64,000 nucleotides of DNA, from the NCBI GenBank assembly GCA_032622095.1, contig CP136064.1, forward strand, positions 260,813,863 to 260,877,862. The letters run 5' to 3'. The notes under the pieces are model-generated. The model was not told the origin of the DNA and did no database searches. It saw only the letters and a list, made by a program, of their open reading frames with translations. The stretch is from Siphonodentalium dalli. Its lineage: Eukaryota; Mollusca; Scaphopoda; Gadilida; Siphonodentaliidae. Position 1 is the first letter of the stretch. Every line of letters begins with the position of its first letter. Positions 10,731 to 22,342 of this stretch are shown piece after piece. A program made the position numbers and the translations under genes.

Positions 10731-12860
10731 AATAATCCCTTCCAACAAAGACCCTCTAGACATATCCGTGACAGCAGAGACACCATTTTTGTCACTGTTT
10801 AAAGTTACTCAATCCGATTAAGCACCCCTAAATTACTATTTCTTTGGCTTCGGGGGTAAAAAATATTTGAATCGAGTCGAGGAACCCACCCTTCAAAGCT
10901 CAGAGTGATCAGATATCGATTTTTGAAGTTTGTTAATTTTTGGAAATGTGGTCCACTTCCTCGAGCTCAAACAGACAAATTGCGGGTGTAAGATGGATAA
11001 CTCGAAAATCAAGTGGTTACTATTAACAATAATAACCACTTGATTTCAGAGTGTAACTGTGATGAGAACAGAGCAACATTCGTGCCATGAAAAAGCTATT
11101 ACCATATCCCATATCCACAATGACACGCGGTCCCAAAAGGGATGGTGCGTTACTTTGTCAATCATTGGAAGCAACAGTTAGATTTACTAGAATCAATATC
11201 TTAGTGCGTCGTCTCGTCTTTGGACAATAAGTGAAAAAATTTACACTTTCAACCAAATTTTTTGAGAAAAATAATTACCAATTGGAAAAATTTCCAAAAT
11301 TTGAGGTACAAGTTGAGGGATGGTGTTTAGAGCAATTATAATATTAATCCCTTCCAACAAAGACCCTCTCGACATATCCGTGACAGCAGACATTTTTGTC
11401 GCTGTTATATATCACATTCTGTAGACGACAGACTTATTTAGATTCCGATTTGACCCCAAGCTGAGTGAGAGCAACATTCGTGCCATGAAAAAGCTATTAC
11501 CATATCCACAATAACACGAGGTCCCCAAAGGAATGGTGCGTTACTTTGTCAATCATTGGAAGCAACAGTTAGATTTACTAGAATCAATATCTTACTGCGT
11601 CGTCTCGTCTTTGGACAATAAATGAACAAATTTACACTTTCAACCAAATTTTTTGAGAAAAATAATTACCAATTGGAAAAATTTCCAAAATTTGAGGTAC
11701 AAGTTGAGGGATGGTGTTTAGAGCAATTATAATATTAATCCCTTCCAACAAAGACCCTCTCGACATATCCGTGACAGCAGACATTTTTGTCGCTGTTATA
11801 TATCACATTCTGTAGACGACAGACTTATTTAGATTCCGATTTGACCCCAAGCTGAGTGAGAGCAACATTCGTGCCATGAAAAAGCTATTACCATATCCAC
11901 AATGACACGAGGTCCCCAAAGGAATGGTGCGTTACTTTGTCAATCATTGGAAGCAACAGTTAGATTTACTAGAATCAATATCTTACTGCGTCGTCTCGTC
12001 TTTGGACAATAAATGAAAAAATTTACACTTTCAACCAAATTTTTTGAGAAAAATAATTACCAATTGGAAAAATTTCCAAAATTTGAGGTACAAGTTGAGG
12101 GATGGTGTTTAGAGCAATTATAATATTAATCCCTTCCAACAAAGACCCTCTCGACATATCCGTGACAGCAGACATTTTTGTCGCTGTTATATATCACATT
12201 CTGTAGACGACAGACTTATTTAGATTCCGATTTGACCCCAAGCTGAGTGAGAGCAACATTCGTGCCATGAAAAAGCTATTACCATATCCACAATGACACG
12301 ATGTCCCCAAAGGAATGGTGCGTTACTTTGTCAATCATTGGACGCAACAGTTAGATTTACTAGAATCAATATCTCACTGTATCGTCTTATCTTTTGACAA
12401 TAAATTAAAAAATTTACACTTTCAGCCAAATTTTTTGAGAAAAATAATTACCAATTGGAAAAATTTCCAACCATGTAGGGAAATTTCCAACCATGGGGGA
12501 TCGGGGGAAATTTCCAAAAGTTGAGGTACGAGTTGAGGGATGGTGTTTAGAGCAATTATAAATATTAATTCCTTCCAACAAAGACCCTCTAGATATACCT
12601 GTATCCGTGACAGCAGAGAAACCATTTTTTTGACACTGTTTAAAATATTACACTCGGTCGGTGACCGATTTATTTAGATTCAAATTTGACCCAAAGCTGA
12701 GTGTGACTATGATGACAACAGCACACCATTCGTGCCATGATAAAGCTATTACCATGTCCACAACGACACCGCAGCCCCCGGAGGGATGGTGTGTTACTTA
12801 GTCAATCACTGGATGCCACAATTAGATTTGCTGGAATCAATATTTCACTGTGTCGTCTCT
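10731..12860. repeat. 391-bp satellite, about five units, first one interrupted by element G1
   Basis: The start motif attaatccc-ttccaacaaag recurs at 11343, 11734 and 12125, exactly 391 bp apart, with near-identical units. The next unit is longer (to 12563) through a local duplication of aaatttccaaccatg. The last (12564-12860) and first (10731) are diverged. Unit 1 is broken at its cactgTTTAAA site by G1 (10799-11049). The unit has short open stretches but no sustained frame. I do not recognise a gene origin. Confidence 0.9.
10799..11049. mobile_element. G1: partial G element inside the 391-bp satellite
   Basis: Joins the satellite at tgTTTAAAG, with ttactcaatccgattaagca, ctatttctttggcttcgggg and gattcgag-like blocks. 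It ends in a short palindrome (gtggttactattaacaataa...ccacttgattt). The right half of the element is missing. Confidence 0.78.
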
Positions 12861-13072
12861 ACCCCTGTCCATGATTTGCTCAATGTGCGAACATGAGACG
12901 ATAGTCTACTGTTTGGTGACTGATCACCATGCAAGCACAAGTCCACTCCTGTATCCAGATATCACTAATTATTCATCCAATCTGAGGATTTATAGTACAA
13001 TTCCATAGGCTGGTACACTAAACATACATGTCCTTTTAGATGATCTTGCTATATACATTGATCAGTTCTCCA

Positions 13073-13457
13073 CAAGCCTCAGTTTAGTGTGCCTGTCATT
13101 TGCAGAATGAGGTCCCCAGAGGGTGAATTTAGTGATGCTATCCCGCATAATTTCTATTGAAACTTCTTCACATAGATTCTATTTCTTTTTTAGTTTGGTT
13201 TCTCTATATCCACAAATTGGCAAAAGACACATAATCGAGGTTCCCAATGGGTGTACATGTACATCACAATATTCACCATTTGGGAACTTCAATCTGAGTC
13301 TATGTCTCCCAAGGCTGATGAGATCATGCAGAATGAGGTCCCCAGAGGGTGAATTTGATGATGCTAGATTGCTAGCCCGCAATGCAGGCTAGAATCACTA
13401 AATACACTCTCTGGGGTTCTCATTCTGCAAACGACAGGCACACTAAACTCAGACTTG
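13073..13457. mobile_element. A6: A element
   Basis: Left TIR caagcctcagtttagtgtgc and right TIR ctcagacttg. The left hairpin is shortened to one arm, and the centre is inverted relative to A2. No clear TSD. Confidence 0.75.
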
Positions 13458-13570
13458 ATGAGTCTAGTGAAGGCCAGATCCCATGACCTGTATCTACTTG
13501 ATATAGTATGCATGTTATTGTTTCTTTGTTCACTGTTTATAATTATATGTTCTTAACATACAATGTATAT

Positions 13571-13963
13571 CATTGAGGGTATCAACCCCCCTCCCCCCTG
13601 AATCCTGAATACCAGTTAATTTTGGGGGGTGAATCCTGAATACATGTTAAGAAATAATATGCGATAAATGACATACAAATTGACTGTTTTAATATACCGG
13701 TTAATTAAAAGTTTGGAATTGGAACACAAATCAAATGTAGTTTCCGGACGCTTTCCGGTTAACGACAGAAGAGACGCCGGTCGCGTTATGGGCGTTATGA
13801 GGCCGTTATGATACGATTAATGATACTTTATGATGTCATGGTGGTCGAATATGCCCAAGAAGCTACTCTACCCACTCATTCGGGGGTATGAATCCCGCGT
13901 ATGGCTTCAAAACACCCTGAATCCAGCGAACCGAAAAGGGGAGGTGATACCCTCATCATTGAT
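13571..13963. mobile_element. possible element with ends CATTGAGGGTATCA
   Basis: cattgagggtatcaaccccc at left and gaggtgataccctcatcatt at right are imperfect inverted ends. Inside, gaatcctgaatac is repeated and there is a GC-richer block (gttatgggcgttatgaggcc). Single copy here, so tentative. Confidence 0.4.
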
Positions 13964-14732
13964 ACAGGTAATTGTTTCATTTGTATTTGTAATCACGGAA
14001 TACTGCTCTTGCGAGTGTATACAATAAACATCTATCTATCTATCTACTAGTATCTATCTATCTATGCACTTTATTTGGTACACAAAATTTGGTCAGCCAC
14101 TGACATGAATTTAAATCATTTATAATGGCCGAAAGAAGCAAATATATTTGTAACCAACTATTGAAAGCTATTGCTAAAAATATTGAAAAGGTTTGGAACC
14201 AATATTTCAACCAAATTTGAATTGAATCAAATATTTGTAGGAAAAAATCTCAATGTTTAGAATAGAAAACTGTAGTGTGCAGTGTAAAACCTATGTCAAG
14301 GTGCATTTCTTGGACAGCAACCATTATTATCCAAGTTTTATTGTGATGTCATTAAAGTGGTGGGCGCGCAGTGTATAGGAAATATTTCACTATTGGAATG
14401 CCCAATTAAGGGAATTATATAGATTTTAACAGTAAAACTCTGAATTACATTTGGGGGCCACACTATGAAGAGTAATAATAGAAAAATATACACTACAATG
14501 ACTACATCTATGATTTTGTTCGATGAATTAAATCTTATAAACTCTATTGATACATGCACATGCACATGTCACATGTTACTGTATTTTATGTCAACATCTA
14601 GTTTTATGGGTGGTGGAAAGACTGCACATAATTTTAGAGAGTCACTATATAATGACTAGTCGTCTCCTAAGCCTGTTAAGTTTATGTGAAAATAAAGCTA
14701 TATACATGTAAGGACTTCCTTTTTAAGGATGT
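13964..14732. other. no gene recognised
   Basis: AT-rich; the block tatataatgactagtcgtct...cctgttaagtttatgtgaaa (14648-14695) recurs at 15000-15050 and 15057-15105, on either side of the SINE. Confidence 0.5.
14029..14064. repeat. (CTAT)n microsatellite
   Basis: Short run of ATCT tetranucleotides with one interruption. Confidence 0.9.
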
Positions 14733-15000
14733 TCCCGCAGGCGAGGTGGTTATAGGTCGTGGATAAGATCATCACAGTCTGGGCTAGACGAGGTTGGCGC
14801 GAGTTCAAACCCTGGCATGGATGAAAATCGGGACCGATTTTCAAGCTTGATTTGGTTTGGGGAAAATCTCAATGTGCCATTCCGATTGACACATGGCGAT
14901 TTTGATAAGAAATGAGAAGAATTTGTTCATGCTCACTGAGTTAAGCAAATATGAAGAATGAACATGCATATAGTGAGTCCATGCCTCCATAACTCTGACT
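14733..15000 (+). mobile_element. tRNA-derived SINE, copy 1
   Basis: A-box-like gcgaggtggttataggtcg and B-box-like gcgagttcaaaccc are spaced as in tRNA genes. A shared body follows: aaaatcgg...tttcaagctt, tcaatgt.ccattc, gaatttgttca.gctcact and gagtccatgcctcc. A second copy at 35042 matches end to end, giving the boundaries. Confidence 0.78.
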
Positions 15001-15308
15001 TATATAATGACTAATTGTCTCCAAAGCCTGTTAAGTTTATGTGAAAATCATGCTATAAAATGACCAGTCGTCCTCCAAAGCCTGTTAAGAGTATGTGAAA
15101 TAAAGTAATAAATAAGCATTTAATGATTTCTTCTTCAAAGATTATGTATGATGTATGATGGAAAATGGCCCAGAAGCACTGTGTCATCAGTCTGCAGACG
15201 TGTGACAATGACTCCTATCACTACATAGAGTGCGTCATGCCGCAGACAGATCCGATATCAAACATATCATTACCCCAGAGGCTCATTAATGAGGGTTCAC
15301 ACCCAAGA

Positions 15309-15632
15309 TTGATGATTGATTGATTGATTGATTGGGGTTTAATGGTCACTTTCAGTAACTAAGGCCATATCACGTCATTGCCAGTTTTAGTGGTGGAGGA
15401 AATCTGCCCACTTTTGCACACTTACAGCTAATCTAACAGTGATTTCAATGGCTGATAAACTCATCGACCATATGTGGCAAACCACTGGCCATCGGCGGGT
15501 AACTGGCAACTCCACCAGATAACGATTTTGAGTTACAAAGTCCTCGATGGAAACATGTGGATTTGAACCCTTATCGCCAACGCTGGAGGGCAAAACAGCT
15601 TGGAGTGGTTCCCCTAACCGATTGAGCCACCC
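15309..15632 (-). mobile_element. tRNA-derived SINE on the minus strand with a 13-bp target duplication
   Basis: On the minus strand the element starts GGGTGGCTCAATCGGTTAGG (A box TGGCTCAATCGG), has B box GGGTTCAAATCC (rc of 15560-15571) and ends in a (TCAAT)n tail (15310-15340). It is bracketed by a perfect 13-bp direct repeat, TTCACACCCAAGA, at 15296-15308 and 15633-15645, the signature of LINE-driven insertion. Its sequence is unrelated to the SINE at 14733. Confidence 0.85.
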
Positions 15633-16043
15633 TTCACACCCAAGACAAACATGTCAAATGTGATGTCACACAATAAGTGTATGAGGACTAATTTCACACC
15701 CAGGATGAACACATCAAATGTCTTGTTACAAAATGAGGGTATTAATGACATGCACTCAGGGTTGCTGGTTGCCAAATTGGCTAATGGCCAGATTTTTTTC
15801 TAAAATAGCAAAAGTATCACACAAAACAGTAAATTATGTGACACACCGGGAAGCAAAAATATATATTTCAACCCAGAATAAACAAAACTCAAAATAACCA
15901 AAATAAAACTCTATGATCTTGAGCGCCTTCTCATGGAAGAACCGCATACCAAATATCAAGAAATTCTCTTAAATATTGCTCAAGTTATCAACCGGATAAC
16001 AAAAAAACTTTGCTCCATACCTATAAAACCGCCAACCATTTAA

Positions 16044-16457
16044 AGATGAATAATCCGAATTAACGCTCCCAAATGACTATTTCTTTGGCTTCGGGGGTAA
16101 ATAATATCAGATATCAATTTTTTTAATTTGTTATTTCCCTGAGATATATAATTTTTGGCAGCCTGGCAAATATTTGTCAAGATGACTGTTTCAGACCAAA
16201 TTGCAGATAGATGGATAACTCTAAAATCAAGTGGCTTTGGATTTTAGATATACGACAAATCCAACCAAATTTTGTTGAACAAAATGTTGATAATTAACAC
16301 ATTTTGGACAATTTTATACTATAGTTGACTGTTTTAAGCATTATTTTTGGGCAATTAATCGATTCTGAAATTTCTGATAACTGAAGCGGTATTTCAAAAT
16401 ATTTTGTTGCTGTTGGAATCTGATGATATGGGGACCATCGAATTGGATTGAGTACCT
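16044..16457. mobile_element. G2: G element
   Basis: TTAA 16040-16043 and 16458-16461; right end attggattgagtacct, interior ctatttctttggcttcgggg and gatggataactctaaaatca. Confidence 0.8.
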
Positions 16458-16849
16458 TTAACGACATTCAACAATACAAGATAAACGTGCGAACAGTGCT
16501 CCAAGCTCCATACCTATAAAACCATTTAAGGTAACGGTAAAACATTTGTCTTCGGAGATTAGCCATGTTAAACAAACAAAAAGTGAACGATAGGCTGTCT
16601 GAGGGCCTATGGTGTATTAAAAGCCACTGGTGGTGTAGTCCAACAAATCGATTCATGCTGGATCTGTAAACATGACAGCCATGATTGCTTGCACATTCCA
16701 TGTTTGTTCTAATAATTTACAGAATGGGATATTCTTGTAATTAGCACACAACCCAATCCTGTAAAACAGGAAAGCTGACTGATTTAAAGATAAGAACACT
16801 GGTTGTGTAAAGTGACCCTCAGAGGTGGCAGATATATGCCTTACATTAA

Positions 16850-17089
16850 CTCTTTGAGTGCCAGGTCCGATTTTTGTATCGACCCATATACCCTGTGCCA
16901 ATGCATTCTCTTATATATGCGAGTCGACCATAGGTCGCCTCGCATATATAAGAGAATGCATTGGCTTAACATTTTTTTTTTTTTTTTTTTTTTTTTACAA
17001 TTATTTACAATTTTAATAATTTATTCTTATATTCTTTAACAGACTTATTTTGTAGGTTTAGGGCCGATGAGATCGGCCCCTGGCACTCT
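16850..17089. mobile_element. D3: D element with the right terminus cut
   Basis: ctctttgagtgccaggtccg, one hairpin (16896-16964), ending ccctggcactc, where Z sequence starts. TTAA only on the left (16846-16849). Confidence 0.85.
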
Positions 17090-17548
17090 GTTTACTGAAT
17101 ACCAGCAGATTCTCCCATTCAGTAATAGAAGTACAGTAATGCCCTAAGTAATCGACTCCTTAACGCAGCAGAATTATGGGTAACTTTTCAGGATTTAGTC
17201 GGAAATATGGCTTGTTGCCATTCATCGGAAACTCTCAATGAAACTTGTTGCCATTCAACGGAAAGCTCTCACTGAAACTCTCAGAAACATTACAACCTTA
17301 AAGCAAATATAATTTTTTGAATGGCAACAAGCCATATTTCCGACAAAATCCTGAAAAGTTACCCATAATTCTGCTGCGTTTAAGGAGTCGATTACTTAGG
17401 GCATGACTGTATACATTGGAATGATCTATTATTAATTTGGAGGGCTGTTCAGCTAATAAAAGAAGACAGACAGACAAAAATATAACTCTAGTACGGAAGG
17501 ATTCATATTCTTTGGTGGGAAATGTTCAGATAATAAGTTCAACAAATG
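17090..17548. mobile_element. Z2: Z element containing B6 and leading into the 31-bp array
   Basis: tgtttactgaataccagcag, attctcccattcagtaat, then B6, then tacattggaatgatctatta and gaaatgttcagataataagt. Confidence 0.75.
17132..17411. mobile_element. B6: B palindrome inserted in a Z element at TA
   Basis: tacagtaatgccctaagtaa ... gcatgactgta, with an expanded centre holding two gaaactctca-type repeats. The host Z element (aagTAtacattgg in other copies) gives the empty site, confirming a TA duplication. Confidence 0.88.
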
Positions 17549-17993
17549 AATTACCATTCCATCACTACTGGTATATGTTAATTACCATTCCATCACTACT
17601 GGTATATGCTAATTACCATTCCATCACTACTGGTATATGTTAATTACCATTCCATCACTACTGGTATATGTTAATTACCATTCCATCACTACTGGTATAT
17701 GTTAATTACAATTCCATCACTACTGGTATATGCTAATTACCATTCCATCACTACTGGTATATGCTAATTACCATCCCATCACTACTGGTATATGCTAATT
17801 ACCATTCCATCACTACTGGTATATGCTAATTACCATTCCATCACTACTGGTATATGCTATTTACCATACCATTCCATCACTACTGGTATATGTTAATTAC
17901 CATCCCATCACTACTGGTATATGCTAATTACCATCCCATCACTACTGGTATATGCTAATTACCATTCCATCACTACTGGTATATGCTAATCTT
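17549..17993. repeat. 31-bp minisatellite, ~14 copies
   Basis: Units aattaccattccatcactac + tggtatatgct in direct tandem with few substitutions. One unit carries a short insertion (ttaccatacc, ~17865). The array starts inside a Z element (see 17090). Confidence 0.95.
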
Positions 17994-18606
17994 CCAACAT
18001 TCCCCAATCGCTTGAATGTTCTAGCATCCAAAATATATGAGTACATGTACAGGTACGTTTTCCTGCATGGAGGTACTCAAATCTTGATGGGACAGACATA
18101 CGGATCATTCATCTAGTCCACTAAACGCAGAAACGTTGTGGGTCACAAAATGCCATATTGTGACCAGGGGTATGTGTATAAAAAACCAACAGTGTACCGG
18201 TTCATACACACAGGATCTATAAACATGGTGCCAGTGATTCCTTCCACATTCCATGTTTGTTCTTATAAAATATGGAAAAGGAGATTCTGTAATTAACACA
18301 TAACCAAGTCATGTTAAACAGGAGAGCGGACTAATTTACAGATGTGGTGGTGCAGAGTTGGATTATTTAACATTGATGGTCATTTAGAGATAAGAATATC
18401 AATCATGCAAGGTTACCATATGAGGTGGCCGAGATATGCCTTATATTGTATACATATACCAGCAATAATATAAGTAGCTGTAGTTTGTTCTTATAATTTA
18501 GAGAATGGCAAATTCCTGTAACTAGAACATAAGCAAATTGTGTTAAACAGGAGTGCGTTCTGTTTTACGAATTATTTTAACATTGATGGTAATTTTCAGA
18601 CATTTT

Positions 18607-19549
18607 GAGATAATCTATCTCTTTGTAAACACGTTTTATATAGTTTCAGGGGTTTAAAATGTTAGATATGAATCAAAGACCCATGTCCAGATATGCTTCT
18701 ATCGATTAATATTGATTATATTTAGAATATTTTCTGGCATAAAGATGGGTGATCGTTTAGCTAACAACCAATAGTGGTTACTGTAAACAGAAACCAGAAA
18801 TTTTATTGTGTAATTTTGTCACATACATACATTAATTATACTCATTATCGCGTGTAATTATAGAATATAACAATACAAACAATCAATCCGGGACATTTGA
18901 TGTTCGATGCGTGCAATGGCAGCACTCTAATAATCTCTATCACTAACTGATATAGCATGAATCGGTCTTTTATAAAAATAGAACAAATAAATGTCCCTTT
19001 TAATCATTGCATTGTATCAGAAAATAATCGAAATAAAATCAATATTAACCCTTTACCCAACAGAACGGCCCTGTGCCAATGCATTCTCTTATATATGCGA
19101 GTCGACCATAGGTCGCCTCGCATATATAAGAGAATGCATTGGCTTAACACATTAAAAATTATAAAATTGTTAAAGAATGTAAGAAAAAATGGTAAAAAGT
19201 GTTAAAAAAAGATTTTTTTTAGGCCAATGCATTCTCTTATATATGCGAGGCGACCTATGGTCGACTCGCATATATAAGAGAATGCATTGGCACAGGGTAT
19301 AACTGTAACTATCACAATGTGGTCAAGGAGCCGGTTCCAATGATATCCATATTTGTATGGTTCTATTGAGACAGACCGAAGATATTTTAGGCCGTTGAAG
19401 CTTTATTTGGCCGGTTTTGGCCAGTTTGTTGGGTAAAGGGTTAAGTGACAGAGGCATTTCTGGATAGGGGTCTTCAATTCATATTTATTATTTTATACCC
19501 ACAAAACTATTTCAAATTTGTTACATGTACATAAAGAGATAATCTATCT
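18607..19549. mobile_element. U1: U element containing C2
   Basis: gagataatctatctctttgt ... agatatgaatcaaagaccca ... C2 ... gtcttcaattcatatttatt ... aaagagataatctatct. C3 starts at the TTAA that closes it. Confidence 0.8.
19049..19440. mobile_element. C2: complete C element inside a U element
   Basis: Opens CCCTTTACCCAACAGAACGG with hairpins at 19075-19143 and 19223-19292, then the tgtggtcaaggagccggttc / tatccatatttgtatggttc block, ending tttgttgggtaaaggg. TTAA at 19045-19048 and 19441-19444. Confidence 0.92.
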
Positions 19550-19553
19550 TTAA

Positions 19554-19947
19554 CCCTTTACCCAACAAACCGGCCAAAACCGGCCAAATAAAGCTTCAAC
19601 AGCCTAAAATATCTTCGGTCTGTCTCAATAGAACCATACAAATATGGATATCATTGGAACCGGCTCCTTGACCACATTGTGATTGTTACAGTTATGCCCT
19701 GTGCCAATGCATTCTCTTATATATGCGAGTCGACCATAGGTCGCCTCGCATATATAAGAGAATGCATTGGCCTAAAAAAAAATCTTTTTTTAAACACTTT
19801 TTACCATTTTTTCTTACATTCTTTAACAATTTTATAATTTTTAATGTGTTAAGCCAATGCATTCTCTTATATATGCGAGGCGACCTATGGTCGACTCGCA
19901 TATATAAGAGAATGCATTGGCACCAGGGCCCTTCTGTTGGGTAAGGG
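19554..19947. mobile_element. C3: C element in opposite orientation, 113 bp after C2
   Basis: Starts with the end that closes C2 (cccaacaaaccggccaaaac) and finishes gggcccttctgttgggtaaggg (one A lost). TTAA at 19550-19553 and 19948-19951. C2 and C3 form a large inverted pair. Confidence 0.92.
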
Positions 19948-19951
19948 TTAA

Positions 19952-20660
19952 CCTTACTAAATAGATTTTCCCAAAGTTCTTCTTGTTAATGCCTAATGTG
20001 TAGGGTGTGGAGAGTGAAGATCAACTCTCTCTCTCTCTCTATCTCTCTTTGTGATGCTGAGGTACTGTGCTGGGAGTTCAGTTGGGTTGTGGAGATTTCT
20101 TGTTCCTGAGATATGTGCATGCACGTTTTGTCCCCCCCGTGCGAGTCATCATTATCGTGGGTTACTGTAGCGAGGGACATGCTTGGTGTGGGGAGATTGA
20201 TATCACCGGATGTGACACTGGTGAGAGAGATGCTCCTGGCCATATTGCAGGTGATTGAGTTGCAAGTAAAGAAAATTAGGGGAGGATGATCCTCCAGGGA
20301 GGTTCTCAATCACTTAAAAATCCAATAAATGACCAAGTGCTTTCAACAACTGGTTATCTTCATCAGGACCAGGGATCTATTGGTTACACCTGTCAGTAAG
20401 CCCATCCTTGAAGATAAGCCAAGTCTGGGTTTTTTACCCTAAATAAAACATGGGGTGGTCTTCGTAGTTAAGCCCACCCCCATTTTTGAGCATTTGGAAG
20501 GTGAATAGAATCACATGTTTCTATCCTGTAGAATACACATCTTATTCTATTCTTAATTGTTGGATCAATCAAAGAGGTATCAAATAAATAAAATCAAAGG
20601 ATGTGTCACTTATTGTTCACACCTCTATCAGAGTAAATCCAATGGGATGTGGAGTAATGA
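19952..20660. other. unassigned region before the gap
   Basis: Contains a (CT)n run (20030-20050), a locally GC-richer block (20100-20260) and cttcatcaggaccagg-type text. A 107-codon minus-strand frame (19986-20309) has low-complexity ends and no motif I recognise. Confidence 0.4.
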
Positions 20661-20666
20661 CTTTTT

Positions 20667-20766
20667 NNNNNNNNNNNNNNNNNNNNNNNNNNNNNNNNNN
20701 NNNNNNNNNNNNNNNNNNNNNNNNNNNNNNNNNNNNNNNNNNNNNNNNNNNNNNNNNNNNNNNNNN
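20667..20766. other. assembly gap (100 N)
   Basis: Exactly 100 Ns, the usual placeholder for a gap of unknown length. It lies about 25 bp before the 48-bp tandem array, so the gap probably reflects unresolved array or flanking repeat. Confidence 0.95.
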
Positions 20767-20788
20767 TGTGATGAAGATGTGTTGTAAC

Positions 20789-22328
20789 CTAGGCTGCAGT
20801 CATAGGAACAACTGTTGTGATGTAAGATTGAGTTGATACCTGGCTGCAGTCATAGAACACCTGTGTGATGTAAGATTGAGTTGATATCTGGCTGCAGTCA
20901 TAGAACACCTGTGTGATGTAAGATTGAGTTGATACCTGGCTGCAGTCATAGAACACCTGTGTGATGTAGTAAGATTGAGTTGATATCTGGCTGCCATCAT
21001 AGAACACCTGTGTGATGTAAGATTGAGTTGATATCTGGCTGCCATCATAGAACACCTGTGTGATGTAAGATTGAGTTGATATCTGGCTGCAGTCATAGAA
21101 CACCTGTGTGATGTAAGATTGAGTTGATATATGGCTGCCATCATAGAACACCTGTGTTATGTAAGATTGAGTTGATATCTGGCTGCAGTCATAGAACACC
21201 TGTGTGATGTAAGATTGAGTTGATATATGGCTGCCATCATAGAACACCTGTGTGATGTAAGATTGAGTTGATATCTGGCTGCAGTCATAGAACACCTGTG
21301 TGATGTAAGATTGAGTTGATATCTGGCTGCCGTCATAGAACACCTGTGTGATGTAAGATTGAGTTGATACCTGGCTGCAGTCATAGAACACCTGTGTGAT
21401 GTAAGATTGAGTTGATATCTGGCTGCCGTCATAGAACACCTGTGTGATGTAAGATTGAGTTGATACCTGGCTTCAGTCATAGAACACCTGTGTGATGTAA
21501 GATTGAGTTGATATCTGGCTTCAGTCATAGAACACCTGTGTGATGTAAGATTGAGTTGATATCTGGCTGCAGTCATAGAACACCTGTGTGATGTAAGATT
21601 GAGTTGATACCTGGCTGCCGTCATAGAACACCTGTGTGATGTAAGATTGAGTTGATACCTGGCTGCAGTCATAGAACACCTGTGTGATGTAAGATTGAGT
21701 TGATATCTGGCTGCCATCATAGAACACCTGTGTGATGTAAGATTGAGTTGATATCTGGCTTCAGTCATAGAACACCTGTGTGATGTAAGATTGAGTTGAT
21801 ATCTGGCTGCCATCATAGAACACCTGTGTGATGTAAGATTGAGTTGATATCTGGCTGCCATCATAGAACACCTGTGTGATGTAAGATTGAGTTGATATCT
21901 GGCTGCAGTCATAGAACACCTGTGTGATGTAAGATTGAGTTGATACCTGGCTGCCGTCATAGAACACCTGTGTTATGTAAGATTGACTTGATATCTGGCT
22001 GCCGTCATAGAACACCTGTGTGATGTAAGATTGAGTTGATACCTGGCTGCCGTCATAGAACACCTGTGTGATGTAAGATTGAGTTGATATCTGGCTGCAG
22101 TCATAGAACACCTGTGTGATGTAAGATGAGTTGATACCTGGCTGCAGTCATAGAACACCTGTGTGATGTAAGATTGAGTTGATATCTGGCTTCAGTCATA
22201 GAACACCTGTGTGATGTAAGATTGAGTTGATATCTGGCTGCCATCATAGAACACCTGTGTGATGTAAGATTGAGTTGATATCTGGCTGCCGTCATAGAAC
22301 ACCTGTGTGATGTAAGATTGAGTTGATT
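20789..22328. repeat. 48-bp minisatellite, about 32 copies
   Basis: Tandem units of the form tgtgatgtaagattgagttg + atatctggctgcagtcatag + aacacctg. Variants alternate ata/atac and gcagtc/gccatc/gccgtc/ttcagtc. The unit length is a multiple of three, so the minus strand is open in two frames as 16-residue repeats (FYDGSQISTQSYITQ and MTAARYQLNLTSHRCS). The ttcag variant puts a stop in one frame, and one unit near 22126 has lost a base, which argues against coding. Confidence 0.95.
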
Positions 22329-22342
22329 GCCAGATGGCAACA

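Larger units (their letters stand above)
16500..18595. repeat. dispersed local repeat, three partial copies (16600-16840, 18150-18450, 18480-18575)
   Basis: Shared blocks: catgtttgttcttataa, ggagattctgtaattaacac and gttaaacaggagagcg. The unit is separated by D3, Z2/B6 and the 31-bp array. No gene is seen in the unit. Confidence 0.65.

Noticed and set aside
12315-12524. Frame MVRYFVNHWTQQLDLLES... in the 391-bp satellite
   Set aside because: It is broken by stops in the other units and upstream in its own unit; no recognised domain.
19057-19205. Recurrent open frames reading CQCILLYMR...YKRMHW on both strands at many sites
   Set aside because: They are translations of the shared 69-bp hairpin in C, D and E elements; both strands are open because the hairpin is self-complementary. 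Not a gene family.
19986-20309. 107-codon minus-strand frame and an overlapping plus-strand frame at 20067
   Set aside because: No recognisable domain, ends in a (CT)n repeat, no splice context; left as unassigned.
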